Assembly (NCBI GenBank): GCA_958403905.1
Contig: CATXZD010000001.1
Span: 62,001 to 126,000 of the forward strand
From: an uncultured Ruminococcus sp.
GTDB taxonomy: Bacteria; Bacillota; Clostridia; Oscillospirales; Acutalibacteraceae
Length of the DNA: 64,000 nt
Direction of reading: 5' to 3'
Part shown: piece after piece, positions 49,467 through 58,445 of the stretch
How the letters are laid out: every line of letters starts with the position of its first letter
Position numbering within the stretch: position 1 is the stretch's first letter
The notes under the pieces: generated by a model
Told to the model about the DNA's origin: nothing
What the model saw: only the letters and a program-made list of their open reading frames with translations
The model's database searches: none
Translations under genes and position numbers: made by a program

Positions 49467-50875
49467 AATACGAATTAGTTGCGGGTTTTGAAACCCATAT
49501 TGAGCTTGCTACAAAGACGAAAATTTTCTGCGGATGTACAACGCAGTTCGGCGGTGAGCCTAACACACACTGCTGTCCCGTTTGTATCGGACTTCCGGGT
49601 ACGCTTCCAAAGCTTAACCGTCAGGTTGTGCGTTACGGAATTATGGCAGGTCTTGCTACTCACGGTGAGATTGCCGAAATATCAAAGATGGACAGAAAAA
49701 ATTACTGCTACCCCGATCTTTCAAAGGCTTATCAGATTAGTCAGCTCTATGCTCCGCTTACAATCGGCGGATATGTTGAGCTTTCAAGTGGTAAGAAAAT
49801 CAGACTGCACCACATTCACATTGAGGAGGATGCAGGAAAGCTTATTCATCAGCACGGCGACACCTATGTTGACTACAACCGCGGCGGAGTTCCGCTTATT
49901 GAAATCGTTTCCGAACCTGACATTCGTTCGATTGACGAGGCAAGAGAGTACGTTGAAAAGCTCCAGCAGGTTATGAGATATATCGGCATTTCCGACTGTA
50001 AAATGCAGGAAGGTTCAATGCGCTGTGACGTTAACATCTCTGTTCGTCCCGCAGGCAGTGAAAAGCTTGGCACTCGTACCGAGATTAAGAATATGAACTC
50101 AATCAACAACATCTGTAAGGCTATGGAATACGAGTTTGAACGTCAGGTTGATTTGATTGAAAGCGGCGGTCAGGTTGTGCAGGAAACTTTGCGCTATGAT
50201 GATGCAACTAACACGACTTCTTCTATGAGAAGCAAGGAGGACGCTCACGATTATCGCTATTTCCGTGACCCCGACCTTGTGACAATACACGTTACCAAAG
50301 AAGAGGTTGAGGAGATTAAAGCTTCACTTCCTGAACTCCCAACAGAAAAAAGCAAGCGTTATGTTGACGAGCTTTCTATTCCCGAAAAGGACGCTCAGCT
50401 TCTTACAAAATACAGAAATATAAGTGAATATTTTGACAAGGCTTGTGAGGGTGTTAAGTCGCCGAAAACTGTTTCTAACTTTATCATAGGTCAGATTTTC
50501 AGCAGAGTTGAAACCGAGTCAGACAAAGAAATTTTTGATGTTGCTGTATCGCCCGAACAGTTGAACGAGCTTGTAAAACTGCTTGACAGTGGCAAAATCC
50601 GCAACAACCTTGCAAAGGCAACACTTGAAAAAATGCTCGACAGCGGCAAGGGTGCGCTTGAATTTATCAGCGAAAGCGATATGGGAGGACTTGACGAAAA
50701 CGCTATGCTTGAGCTTTGCAGGCAGGCAGTTGAGAGCAACGCTAAGGCTGTTGAGGACTATAAAAACGGCAAGGAAAAAGCAATAAAAGCACTTGTAGGC
50801 TTTGTTATGAAGAACAGCAGAGGAAAGGCTGACGCTGCTGCTGCCGAGGCAAAAATCAAAGAGCTTATCAGTTAA
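49463..50875 (+). CDS. gatB: Asp/Glu-tRNA amidotransferase subunit B
   Basis: 470 residues. Kinase-like subunit that phosphorylates the mischarged aminoacyl end and performs transfer. N-terminal VAGFETHIELATKTKIFC, the zinc cysteines FCGCTTQFGG...HCCPVC, and DYNRGGVPLIEIVSEPD; C-terminal YqeY-like tRNA-binding tail. GTG start within the gatA stop (GTGA). With glnS present downstream, the complex is probably needed for Asn-tRNA rather than Gln-tRNA. Confidence 0.96.
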   Translation: MKYELVAGFETHIELATKTKIFCGCTTQFGGEPNTHCCPVCIGLPGTLPKLNRQVVRYGIMAGLATHGEIAEISKMDRKNYCYPDLSKAYQISQLYAPLTIGGYVELSSGKKIRLHHIHIEEDAGKLIHQHGDTYVDYNRGGVPLIEIVSEPDIRSIDEAREYVEKLQQVMRYIGISDCKMQEGSMRCDVNISVRPAGSEKLGTRTEIKNMNSINNICKAMEYEFERQVDLIESGGQVVQETLRYDDATNTTSSMRSKEDAHDYRYFRDPDLVTIHVTKEEVEEIKASLPELPTEKSKRYVDELSIPEKDAQLLTKYRNISEYFDKACEGVKSPKTVSNFIIGQIFSRVETESDKEIFDVAVSPEQLNELVKLLDSGKIRNNLAKATLEKMLDSGKGALEFISESDMGGLDENAMLELCRQAVESNAKAVEDYKNGKEKAIKALVGFVMKNSRGKADAAAAEAKIKELIS

Positions 50876-50899
50876 TTCTCAAAAGGCAGGTGCAATGTT

Positions 50900-51322
50900 A
50901 TGAAAAACAATTTGCGAGTTGTATCACTTGTAATGCTTATCAGCCTGATTTTTTCGGGTTCATTGCTTTATTATATGATAGCCGACATAATTATTCCGTC
51001 ATGGACTAAGGAGGGCGTTGACCTCTACGTTTATGTTCTTGCTTTTGTGATTGCGGTTTCAATAATTCTGAGATTTATTACGGGAATGTTCGGCTTGACG
51101 GCATTTACGAAGAGTACGACAGAGAATGAAAAACAGAAAAAGCTGAAAATCGGCGGCAAGCTTGCTGTTCCGATTGCTGTTTGCGGATTGCTTTGTCTGT
51201 TTTTAAAGTTGTTTTATTCAGACGAATTTCTTGTGATTAATGTTTTTGATATTGCGCTTGACATACTTCTGGGATTTATGTTTATAATCTGCTCAATGTT
51301 TGTACGCTCCGGCAGAGAATAG
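50900..51322 (+). CDS. small multi-pass membrane protein, unknown
   Basis: 140 residues with four predicted membrane helices (about 7-29, 42-65, 88-105 and 110-135) and a short charged loop TKSTTENEKQKKLKIGGK between the second and third. No family recognised. It lies 24 bp after gatB and may be cotranscribed. Followed by a recurrent hairpin terminator. Confidence 0.6.
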   Translation: MKNNLRVVSLVMLISLIFSGSLLYYMIADIIIPSWTKEGVDLYVYVLAFVIAVSIILRFITGMFGLTAFTKSTTENEKQKKLKIGGKLAVPIAVCGLLCLFLKLFYSDEFLVINVFDIALDILLGFMFIICSMFVRSGRE

Positions 51323-51369
51323 GACAAGTAACACGTTGAAGTAAATTAAATATTTTAACAAAAATTCAG

Positions 51370-51406
51370 CACCGCATATACGGAGTTTACCGATATGCGG
51401 TGTTTT
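51370..51406 (+). terminator. terminator, recurrent hairpin (second copy)
   Basis: CACCGCATAT / ATATGCGGTG around 13 nt, then TTTTAT. Near-copy of the hairpin at 13218-13270, sharing CCGATATGCGGTGTTTTAT. Confidence 0.8.
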
Positions 51407-51583
51407 ATCGACTTTTAATCTAATATCAGTATTAAACAATATGATATATAATCGCAGCACAATAATACGCAAAACTGCAAACGCAACTCGAAGTTTACAT
51501 ATAGAAACCGCAAAATGATAGAAAAATATATCGCTGATGTGTAATATAAATGCGAACAAAAGATTCAGAATGGAGGGCGCGCT

Positions 51584-52357
51584 ATGACATTAGGTGACAA
51601 ATTGTCAAAATTGCGAAAGGAAAAAAATTACACGCAGGAACAGCTTGCTGATATTCTCGGTGTTTCACGGCAGTCGGTAAGCAAATGGGAAAGCGATAAT
51701 GCATATCCTGAAACGGATAAGCTTATTCGTATAAGCGAGTTGTTTGGTTGTTCATTGGATTATTTGCTGAAAGAAACAAACGAAACAGAGAGTTCTGATG
51801 AGCCGAATGTTGGTATCAGAAAAATATTGCGTGAGAAAAAAAGTGAAAAAATCTGTTTTGGTATGCCGCTGTGGCATATCGGAAAGAATGCAAAGGGCGT
51901 TGTTGCTGTCGGAATGAATGCGACGGGAATTATAGCAATTGGATTAAAAGCCAAAGGAATTATATCTATCGGGTTGTTGTCAATCGGGATTTTGTCATTT
52001 GGGATGCTTCCGATTGGATTGATTGCATTAGGCTGGCTTGCAATCGGAATCCTTGCCGCAGGCTGTTTCTCTGTCGGAGTGATTGCCGCAGGAGCAATCA
52101 GCTTTGGAATTATCTCACTTGGGGCAATTGCAATTGGTGACTTTTCCGCAGGTGCATTGGCAATAGGAAAATATTTTGCCATAGGCGATAATGCCAACGC
52201 TATGATAGCTCTGGGAGATTCGCACGCTTCGGGAAGTGTTTTTCAAAACCTCGGTGAACTGTCAGCGCAAAGCATTAACGAGGTAAAAAATCAACTTGAC
52301 GCAATCGTACCCGGTTATCTTTCGTGGGTATCTGAGCTAATCAAACTATTTTTATAA
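51584..52357 (+). CDS. HTH protein with hydrophobic glycine pentad repeats
   Basis: 257 residues. Residues 1-63 are an XRE-type HTH (LRKEKNYTQEQLADILG, then VSRQSVSKWESDNAYPE). From residue 100 to 195 glycine occurs at every fifth position, 20 times in a row, in the pattern G-h-h-[A/S]-h (for example GIIAIGLKAKGIISIG). The regular period-5 pattern suggests a right-handed beta-helix like pentapeptide-repeat proteins, but far more hydrophobic, so membrane insertion or a sticky assembly surface is possible. A 50-residue amphipathic C-terminus follows. Probable regulator; ligand and targets unknown. GGAGGG ribosome site. Confidence 0.8.
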   Translation: MTLGDKLSKLRKEKNYTQEQLADILGVSRQSVSKWESDNAYPETDKLIRISELFGCSLDYLLKETNETESSDEPNVGIRKILREKKSEKICFGMPLWHIGKNAKGVVAVGMNATGIIAIGLKAKGIISIGLLSIGILSFGMLPIGLIALGWLAIGILAAGCFSVGVIAAGAISFGIISLGAIAIGDFSAGALAIGKYFAIGDNANAMIALGDSHASGSVFQNLGELSAQSINEVKNQLDAIVPGYLSWVSELIKLFL

Positions 52358-52364
52358 AAAAACA

Positions 52365-52405
52365 AAAGGTCGGAACTTCACTGAAATGAAGTTCCGACCT
52401 TTATA
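52365..52405. terminator. bidirectional terminator, HTH gene / pckA
   Basis: AAAGGTCGGAACTTCA / TGAAGTTCCGACCTTT, perfect 16-bp stem with loop CTGAAA; T-rich on both strands. Confidence 0.92.
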
Positions 52406-52436
52406 CTTTATTTATCGACTACGATACTCGACCTAA

Positions 52437-54134
52437 TTAGTTGAGTTCGTTAACAACCTTCTGGATTGCCTCAAGAGCGTCATCGGGAAGCTTGTCGTAA
52501 CCGTCTTTTTCAACAGCAAATGCTTTGATTTCGTTTACACGGTCATTCATACGAGCCTTAAGCTGTGAAACGTAATCTGCATCGTTCATATCGGGAACAA
52601 AACCTTCCCAATCCATAATTTCGATGTCTGAGAACGGTCCCCACTTCTTGAATTCAGCTTTGCCCTCTACGATAGCCTCGAGGATACCGAGTGTATCCTT
52701 AGGCTGAACTTTCTTGCCCATAAAGTCGCCTGTGTTTACGATGTAGCAGTCAACGTTCTTTTCCTCAACGAGTTTCTTGAACTTTGAGTAGTCATTAGCA
52801 AGAGGATAAGTTCTGAACGGATTAGCGTAGGGAACAACAACGAGCTTGTTGGGGTCAACGCCGGGAGCAAGTCTTTCAGCAGAAGATCTCTTTGTTGCGA
52901 GTGTTGCACCCATTACTGAAGCAAGAGAAGCACCCTTAAGCTTTACAACGGGAGGAATTGTGGGATCCTTCATAATCCAGAAGATAGCGTTAACAGGTTC
53001 GTCAATCTTGTCAACACGGTTGGGTGACCAGAGCTTTGACTTAATAGCTCTGCCGTTACCGTTTCTGATGTCCTCTGTTACGAGCTGAACCTTGCCGTCC
53101 TCATCAAGAGTAGCAGAACAGTTCTGAGCTGTAAGAAGGTACTTGTTGTCGGGGCAGCCTGTAGGATAGTCGGCTGTCTTGTCGAAGTATGTCGGCTCAA
53201 TTGCGATTGATGCGCAGGTATCTGTGTTGATGATAAATGCATCGTCATGGAGAACTTTGATTTCATACTTGCCGCCGTGCTTAGCGTGAGTAAGAGTTGA
53301 CTTACCCGAACCTGAAAGACCGTATACGGAAGCAACGTATCTTCTGCCGTCAGCAAGGAGATACTCTTTCTGACCGCCGTGGCATGAAGCGTAGCCGTTG
53401 CGGTTAGCGATTGCCCATACCATAGTAAGTGTGCCCTTCTTGTGTTCGCCGAAGTATCTCATACCGAGGATACAGGCGCAGTTTGTTTCTGTGTTGAAGT
53501 AACAGAGAGTTTTCTTTGCAGGGTCACTGAGACAGTCAAAGCTTACGCCAGGGTGCTCAACGGGAGTCCACTGAGGATCTGAGAAGATGTAGATGTCGGG
53601 TTCTTTGCCGTCGCCTACGGGCTTTGAATCCTTGTACATCTTAACGTACTCGTCTGACATATACTGGAAGTTGAGCATCCAGGAATACATAATATTTTCT
53701 TCACCTTCGGGAATGAGAAGGTGAACCTTAACCATAAATTCAGGGTCAAGACCTGCATAACAGGTTGCGTGATACATTTTCTTGTAACGAGCGCTGTATA
53801 CAGCGTCCATAGCTACCTTATCAAGTGCTTCGCAGTCAACGCCTGGTTCGCCTGCAATACGGCGTGCAGCAGCGTATCTGCCTGTGATAGCGCCGTCGTT
53901 AAAAAGAAGAACCTTTGCGTCTTTGTCAAGACCAAACTCTTCGCCTCTGTAAACAGGCATATCGGTAACAATTGTACCTGGTGAGTTCTTTGCAAGGTTG
54001 TATGCTTCTTTAAGTGTGTTTACGGGTACAACATTGTTGCCGTAGAATGCAGCTTCAATGATTGACCTTGTTTTTGAGAAACCAGGCTTGCCTTTGCCGA
54101 TTTCGTTCAAAGGATAATAAGCTTTTGTTGACAT
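52437..54134 (-). CDS. pckA: phosphoenolpyruvate carboxykinase (ATP)
   Basis: Interconverts oxaloacetate + ATP and PEP + CO2 + ADP; in rumen-type anaerobes it often fixes CO2 toward succinate. 565 residues, slightly longer than the usual 530-540. P-loop GLSGSGKST at 272-280, VLHDDAFII with the metal-binding Asp, and the N-terminal substrate Arg region. The ATP-type P-loop separates it from the GTP enzyme. Own promoter; convergent with the HTH gene. Confidence 0.95.
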   Translation of the reverse strand: MSTKAYYPLNEIGKGKPGFSKTRSIIEAAFYGNNVVPVNTLKEAYNLAKNSPGTIVTDMPVYRGEEFGLDKDAKVLLFNDGAITGRYAAARRIAGEPGVDCEALDKVAMDAVYSARYKKMYHATCYAGLDPEFMVKVHLLIPEGEENIMYSWMLNFQYMSDEYVKMYKDSKPVGDGKEPDIYIFSDPQWTPVEHPGVSFDCLSDPAKKTLCYFNTETNCACILGMRYFGEHKKGTLTMVWAIANRNGYASCHGGQKEYLLADGRRYVASVYGLSGSGKSTLTHAKHGGKYEIKVLHDDAFIINTDTCASIAIEPTYFDKTADYPTGCPDNKYLLTAQNCSATLDEDGKVQLVTEDIRNGNGRAIKSKLWSPNRVDKIDEPVNAIFWIMKDPTIPPVVKLKGASLASVMGATLATKRSSAERLAPGVDPNKLVVVPYANPFRTYPLANDYSKFKKLVEEKNVDCYIVNTGDFMGKKVQPKDTLGILEAIVEGKAEFKKWGPFSDIEIMDWEGFVPDMNDADYVSQLKARMNDRVNEIKAFAVEKDGYDKLPDDALEAIQKVVNELN

Positions 54135-54196
54135 AAAATCTACTCCTTATCTTATCTTTTATAATGTATAGTATCACATTTTCCAGATACAAATGC

Positions 54197-54225
54197 ATTA
54201 TAACACTTGTAGTTTATTTTTTCAA
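54197..54225 (-). promoter_or_regulatory. sigma-A promoter of pckA
   Basis: Minus strand TTGAAA (54220-54225), 17-bp spacer, TATAAT (54197-54202). Confidence 0.85.
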
Positions 54226-54257
54226 GCTAAAATGCAATTATTATTTCCAAATATTGC

Positions 54258-54355
54258 AAAAAGTAAATCTGCAAATTTCCATATGCTCAATCTCAACATT
54301 TATTTGCATTTTTTTAACCTTTTTTCTTGCATTTTGCAGATAGATTTTACTTTTA
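54258..54355. repeat. imperfect long inverted repeat, AT-rich
   Basis: AAAAAGTAAATCTGCAAAT (54258-54276) faces ATTTTGCAGATAGATTTTAC (54331-54350) about 55 bp apart. It lies in the gap 54135-54516, which otherwise holds two promoters and no gene. Confidence 0.45.
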
Positions 54356-54456
54356 TTAATGGTATAATGAAAAGTACGCCTAAAAAAGTCTTTTAAAATA
54401 CACATAGATTGGCTTTTGTATATTTCTTTTCATTAAAAATTACCCCAATATTTTAT

Positions 54457-54485
54457 TTGACGAAAGTGCTTTAAAATGATAAAAT
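54457..54485 (+). promoter_or_regulatory. sigma-A promoter of lipoprotein gene
   Basis: TTGACG (54457-54462), 17-bp spacer, TAAAAT (54480-54485). Confidence 0.75.
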
Positions 54486-54516
54486 ATAGTCAGGATGATG
54501 TGTGAGGTACAACGTA

Positions 54517-54894
54517 ATGGGTAGAAAAGCGGTTTCCTTATTTATTTGTGTTTTATTTGCGGCATTTATGTTTGTCGGGTGTTCCGATAATAAAAATTCA
54601 GAGATTGTTGGCGAGTGGACTCCCACTACGGCAACGATCAACGGCGAAACGATTAAGTATGATGAGCTTGAAATTGAAAAGGATAAGTTTGGATTTGTCT
54701 TTACCGATGACGGAAAGTGTACGGCTACGCTGGCCGGAATCAGTGACGAAAGCTCGTACGTTTTTAACGGTACGTCCGTTGATATTCAGATAAACGGCGA
54801 GGATTATAAGCTTGATTACGACAGCGGCAACCTGACTTTGTCGTTAAATTACGGCGGAGAATATACGTCGTTTACATTTACAAAGGTGAAATAA
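54517..54894 (+). CDS. lipocalin-like lipoprotein
   Basis: 125 residues. Lipobox FMFVGC with Cys22. The mature part begins EIVGEWTPTTATINGE and has alternating short strands with FGFVFTDDGKCTATLAG and YTSFTFTKV, as in the small 'lipocalin-like/DUF' lipoproteins of gut Clostridia. Probably a compact beta-barrel on the outer membrane face of the cell membrane; ligand unknown. GTG at 54502 is possible, but ATG 54517 has AGG 9 bp upstream. Confidence 0.65.
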   Translation: MGRKAVSLFICVLFAAFMFVGCSDNKNSEIVGEWTPTTATINGETIKYDELEIEKDKFGFVFTDDGKCTATLAGISDESSYVFNGTSVDIQINGEDYKLDYDSGNLTLSLNYGGEYTSFTFTKVK

Positions 54895-54907
54895 TAATCA
54901 GCATAAA

Positions 54908-54934
54908 GCGGAGTCTGTCAGACTCCGTTTTTTA
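54908..54934 (+). terminator. intrinsic terminator
   Basis: CGGAGTCT / AGACTCCG with loop GTC, then TTTTTTATTG. Confidence 0.88.
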
Positions 54935-54959
54935 TTGCTTTCATTTGTGCGGAAAATAA

Positions 54960-54988
54960 TTGAAAATCCACGTATTGTGTGGTATACT
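54960..54988 (+). promoter_or_regulatory. sigma-A promoter of gltX
   Basis: TTGAAA (54960-54965), 17-bp spacer, TATACT (54983-54988). Confidence 0.85.
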
Positions 54989-55031
54989 AAAAAAGTATAA
55001 TTATTATTATTTATTTTGGAGAGTGAACGCA

Positions 55032-56489
55032 ATGTCAGACAAAACTGTTCGCACAAGATATGCTCCCAGTCCTACGGGATTTATGCATGTGGGTAATTTG
55101 AGAACGGCTCTTTATGAGTATCTTGTTGCAAAATCGCAGAACGGAAAATTTGTTTTGAGAATTGAAGACACCGACCGTGATCGCCTTGTTGAGGGTGCGG
55201 TTGACGTCATTTACAATACAATGAAGCTTGCGGGTCTTAAGCATGATGAAGGTCCAGACATCGGCGGCGATTTCGGCCCGTATGTTCAGTCTGAGAGAAA
55301 GGGAATGTACCTGCCATATGCAGAACAGCTTATTAAAGAGGGCAAGGCTTACCGCTGTTTCTGTTCAAAGGAGCGCCTTGAAAAGCTCCAGAGCGACACT
55401 GTGGGCGGCGGATATGACCGTCATTGCCGTGATTTGCCGCAGGAGGAAATTGACAGATTGCTCTCGGAGGGTGTGCCGTATGTTATCCGCCAAAAAATGC
55501 CTGTTGAGGGAAGTACTACTTTTGTTGACGCAGTTTTCGGTGAGATTACCGTTGACAATTCTGAGTTGCAGGATCAGATTCTGATAAAGACTGACGGCTA
55601 TCCGACTTATAATTTTGCAAACGTAATTGACGATCACACAATGGGAATTACTCACGTTGTGCGTGGCTGTGAGTATTTAAGCTCCACACCGAAGTACAAT
55701 CTTCTTTATGAGGCTTTTGGCTGGGAAATTCCGACATATATTCATCTTCCGCTTATTATGGGCAAGGATGAGGACGGCAATGTTTCAAAGCTGTCAAAGC
55801 GCCACGGCGCAACGGGATTTTACGATTTGATTGACGAGGGTTATCTGCCCGAGGCTATTATCAATTACATTGCGCTTTTAGGCTGGTGCCCAAAGGATAA
55901 TCAGGAGATTTTTACTCTTGCAGAGCTTGAAAAAGAATTTGACGTTTGCGGAATCAGCAAATCACCGTCAGTATTTGACTATGACAAGCTGTCGTGGTTT
56001 AACGGCGAGTACATCAAGGCGATGACTCCCGAACAGTTTACAGAGGTTGCAATGCCGTACTATAAAAAGGTTTTCGGTGACATGGAAATGCCGTATTTAA
56101 AATTTGCAGAGATTTTGCAGAAGCGTACAACCCAGCTTACGCAAATTCCCGAGATGCTCGATTTCTTTGCTCAGCTTCCCGAATACGGCAAGGAGCTTTT
56201 TGTGAATAAAAAGAGTAAAACTAACCTTGAAAACGCTCCCGTTGTACTTAAAGAGGCTTACGAAAGATTGAAGGCTTTGCCCGAGTGGACGGCTGATTCT
56301 GTTCACGACTGCCTTATCAATATGGCTGTTGAAAAGGAGCTAAAAAACGGAACTGTTATGTGGCCGGTACGAATTGCGGCGGCAGGTAAAACGGTTACTC
56401 CCGGCGGCGCAATTGAGATTCTTGATATATTGGGAAGAGATGAATCGCTGAGAAGACTTGAAAAGGGACTTAAAATTTTAACTCAATAA
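55032..56489 (+). CDS. gltX: glutamyl-tRNA synthetase
   Basis: 485 residues, class I. RTRYAPSPTGFMHVGN at the N-terminus (HIGH motif as HVGN) and KLSKR at 253-257 (KMSKS equivalent), then the alpha-helical anticodon cage. The zinc-type CxC is replaced by CFCSKE. GGAGAG precedes ATG 55032, although the frame is open to 54960. glnS follows, so Glu and Gln charging genes are neighbours. Confidence 0.96.
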   Translation: MSDKTVRTRYAPSPTGFMHVGNLRTALYEYLVAKSQNGKFVLRIEDTDRDRLVEGAVDVIYNTMKLAGLKHDEGPDIGGDFGPYVQSERKGMYLPYAEQLIKEGKAYRCFCSKERLEKLQSDTVGGGYDRHCRDLPQEEIDRLLSEGVPYVIRQKMPVEGSTTFVDAVFGEITVDNSELQDQILIKTDGYPTYNFANVIDDHTMGITHVVRGCEYLSSTPKYNLLYEAFGWEIPTYIHLPLIMGKDEDGNVSKLSKRHGATGFYDLIDEGYLPEAIINYIALLGWCPKDNQEIFTLAELEKEFDVCGISKSPSVFDYDKLSWFNGEYIKAMTPEQFTEVAMPYYKKVFGDMEMPYLKFAEILQKRTTQLTQIPEMLDFFAQLPEYGKELFVNKKSKTNLENAPVVLKEAYERLKALPEWTADSVHDCLINMAVEKELKNGTVMWPVRIAAAGKTVTPGGAIEILDILGRDESLRRLEKGLKILTQ

Positions 56490-56509
56490 TTTATTTTATA
56501 TATCACGTG

Positions 56510-56589
56510 TGTAGGGAACGGTCTTGACCGTTCCGCAGAATTAAAACCAACTTCTATGGGATTCGGAACGGTCAAGACCGTTCCCTACA
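56510..56589. repeat. nested palindromic element between gltX and glnS
   Basis: Two 26-bp arms, perfectly inverted: TGTAGGGAACGGTCTTGACC then GTTCCG (56510-56535), and its complement at 56564-56589. Each arm is itself a near-palindrome (GGAACGGTC / GACCGTTCC). Same TGTAGGGA ends as the elements at 5362, 18937 and 62432. Between it and glnS is an AT tract of AAATTGT words (56629-56664). Confidence 0.85.
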
Positions 56590-56684
56590 ATATATGACTA
56601 AATGTAAATTCTGAGTAAAGCTACCCATAATTGTTAATTTTAAATTTTAAATTGTAAATTGTAAAGGCAGAAAGGACAGTTTTT

Positions 56685-58379
56685 ATGGCTGACGACATTA
56701 AGAATATTGAAAATGAAGAGGTTATGCAGAACAACTTCATTCACGATTTTATAAATGAGGATATTGCCGAAAACGGCAGATTTGAGGGCAAAAAGGTTCA
56801 TACTCGTTTTCCTCCCGAGCCTAACGGCTATCTGCACATAGGTCACGCAAAGGCTATCTGCATTGACTTTGGTACAGCCGAAAAGTTTGGCGGAATCTGC
56901 AACCTTCGTATGGACGATACAAATCCCACCAAAGAGGACGTTGAGTATGTTGACGCAATCAAAGAAGATATTAAATGGCTCGGCTTTGACTGGGATGACA
57001 GATTTTACTATGCATCGGAGTATTTTGAGCAGATGTACGGGTATGCTGTTGAGTTGATTAAAAAGGGGCTTGCCTATGTCTGCGAGCTTACACCTGAACA
57101 GATGAGAGAGTACAGGGGCGATACGCAGACTCCTGCAAAAAGCCCGTACCGTGACCGCCCGATTGAGGAAAGCCTGGATTTGTTTGAACGTATGAAAAAC
57201 GGCGAATTTGAGGACGGCAAGATGACGCTTCGCGCGAAGATTGACCTTGCTTCGGGCAACTTCAATATGCGTGACCCCGTTATCTACAGAATTAACCGTC
57301 TGCACCACCACAGGACAGGCGATAAGTGGTGCATTTACCCTATGTACGACTTTGCTCACCCGATTGAAGATGCAATTGAGGGAATTACTCACAGCCTTTG
57401 CTCACTTGAATTTGAAGCTCACCGTCCTTTGTATGACTGGGTTATTAACAATATTTCCTCACCCTGTAAACCTCGTCAGATTGAGTTTGCAAGGCTCGGA
57501 ATTAACAACACGGTTATGTCAAAGCGCAAACTGCGTGAGCTTGTGGAAAAGAAATACGTAGACGGCTGGGATGACCCGAGAATGCCGACGCTCTGCGGAC
57601 TTCGCAGACGCGGCTATACTCCCAAGTCAATCCGTTCGTTTATTGACCAGATTGGCGTTTCAAAGGTTAATTCAATTGTTGAATACAGCTTTTTGGAGCA
57701 TTGCCTGCGTGACGATTTGAATGAAACTGCACAGCGTGTTATGTGCGTAATTCACCCGATTAAGCTTGTGCTTACTAACTATCCCGAGGGCAAGTCAGAA
57801 GAATTTGAGGTTGAAAACAACCCCAACCGCCCTGAGGACGGCACGCGTACCGTTACGTTTTCAAGAGAAAGCTACATTGAAGCTGAGGACTTTATGGAGG
57901 AGCCGATTAAAAAGTATCAGCGCCTTTATCCCGGTAATGAAGTGCGCTTAAAGGGAACGTATATTGTAAAATGTACAGGCTGTAAAAAGGACGAAAACGG
58001 CAATGTCATTGAGGTTTACGCAGAGTACGACCCCGAAACAAGGGGCGGAAATACTCCCGACGGCAGAAAGGTTAGGGGTACTATCCATTGGGTTGACGCA
58101 AACAACTGCGCCGATGCAGAGGTAAGGCTTTACGATAACCTCTTTACCGTACCTGACCCAGATGTCGGCGACAGGAATTTCCTTGATTACCTCAATCCGA
58201 ATTCGCTTGAAATTCTTAAAAACTGCAAGGCTGAAAAGAGTCTTGAAAGTGCCGAAGCACCGAAGAGCTTCCAGTTTATGAGGCTCGGCTACTTCTGTGT
58301 TGACAACAAAGACAGCTCAAAGGAACATCTTGTGTTCAACAGAAGCGTAAGCCTTAAAGACGGTTTCAGGAAGAAATAA
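56685..58379 (+). CDS. glnS: glutaminyl-tRNA synthetase
   Basis: 564 residues, class I, Gln-specific. RFPPEPNGYLHIGHAKAICI (HIGH at 51-54) and MSKRK at 278-282, with the GlnRS-type beta-barrel anticodon domain at the C-terminus. Direct Gln-tRNA charging makes GatCAB unnecessary for Gln here. GlnRS is not universal in Clostridia and is thought to have entered bacteria by transfer from eukaryotes. GAAAGGACAG upstream. Confidence 0.96.
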   Translation: MADDIKNIENEEVMQNNFIHDFINEDIAENGRFEGKKVHTRFPPEPNGYLHIGHAKAICIDFGTAEKFGGICNLRMDDTNPTKEDVEYVDAIKEDIKWLGFDWDDRFYYASEYFEQMYGYAVELIKKGLAYVCELTPEQMREYRGDTQTPAKSPYRDRPIEESLDLFERMKNGEFEDGKMTLRAKIDLASGNFNMRDPVIYRINRLHHHRTGDKWCIYPMYDFAHPIEDAIEGITHSLCSLEFEAHRPLYDWVINNISSPCKPRQIEFARLGINNTVMSKRKLRELVEKKYVDGWDDPRMPTLCGLRRRGYTPKSIRSFIDQIGVSKVNSIVEYSFLEHCLRDDLNETAQRVMCVIHPIKLVLTNYPEGKSEEFEVENNPNRPEDGTRTVTFSRESYIEAEDFMEEPIKKYQRLYPGNEVRLKGTYIVKCTGCKKDENGNVIEVYAEYDPETRGGNTPDGRKVRGTIHWVDANNCADAEVRLYDNLFTVPDPDVGDRNFLDYLNPNSLEILKNCKAEKSLESAEAPKSFQFMRLGYFCVDNKDSSKEHLVFNRSVSLKDGFRKK

Positions 58380-58397
58380 TATATTTGATAGGAAAAA

Positions 58398-58432
58398 GAC
58401 AAGGTACAGTCAGTTGGCTGTACCTTGTTTTA
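58398..58432 (+). terminator. terminator, recurrent GGTACAG hairpin (copy 1)
   Basis: CAAGGTACAG / CTGTACCTTG around TCAGTTGG, then TTTTA. The same stem and loop frame occurs at 59573-59607. Confidence 0.88.
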
Positions 58433-58445
58433 CTTATAATGTTTA

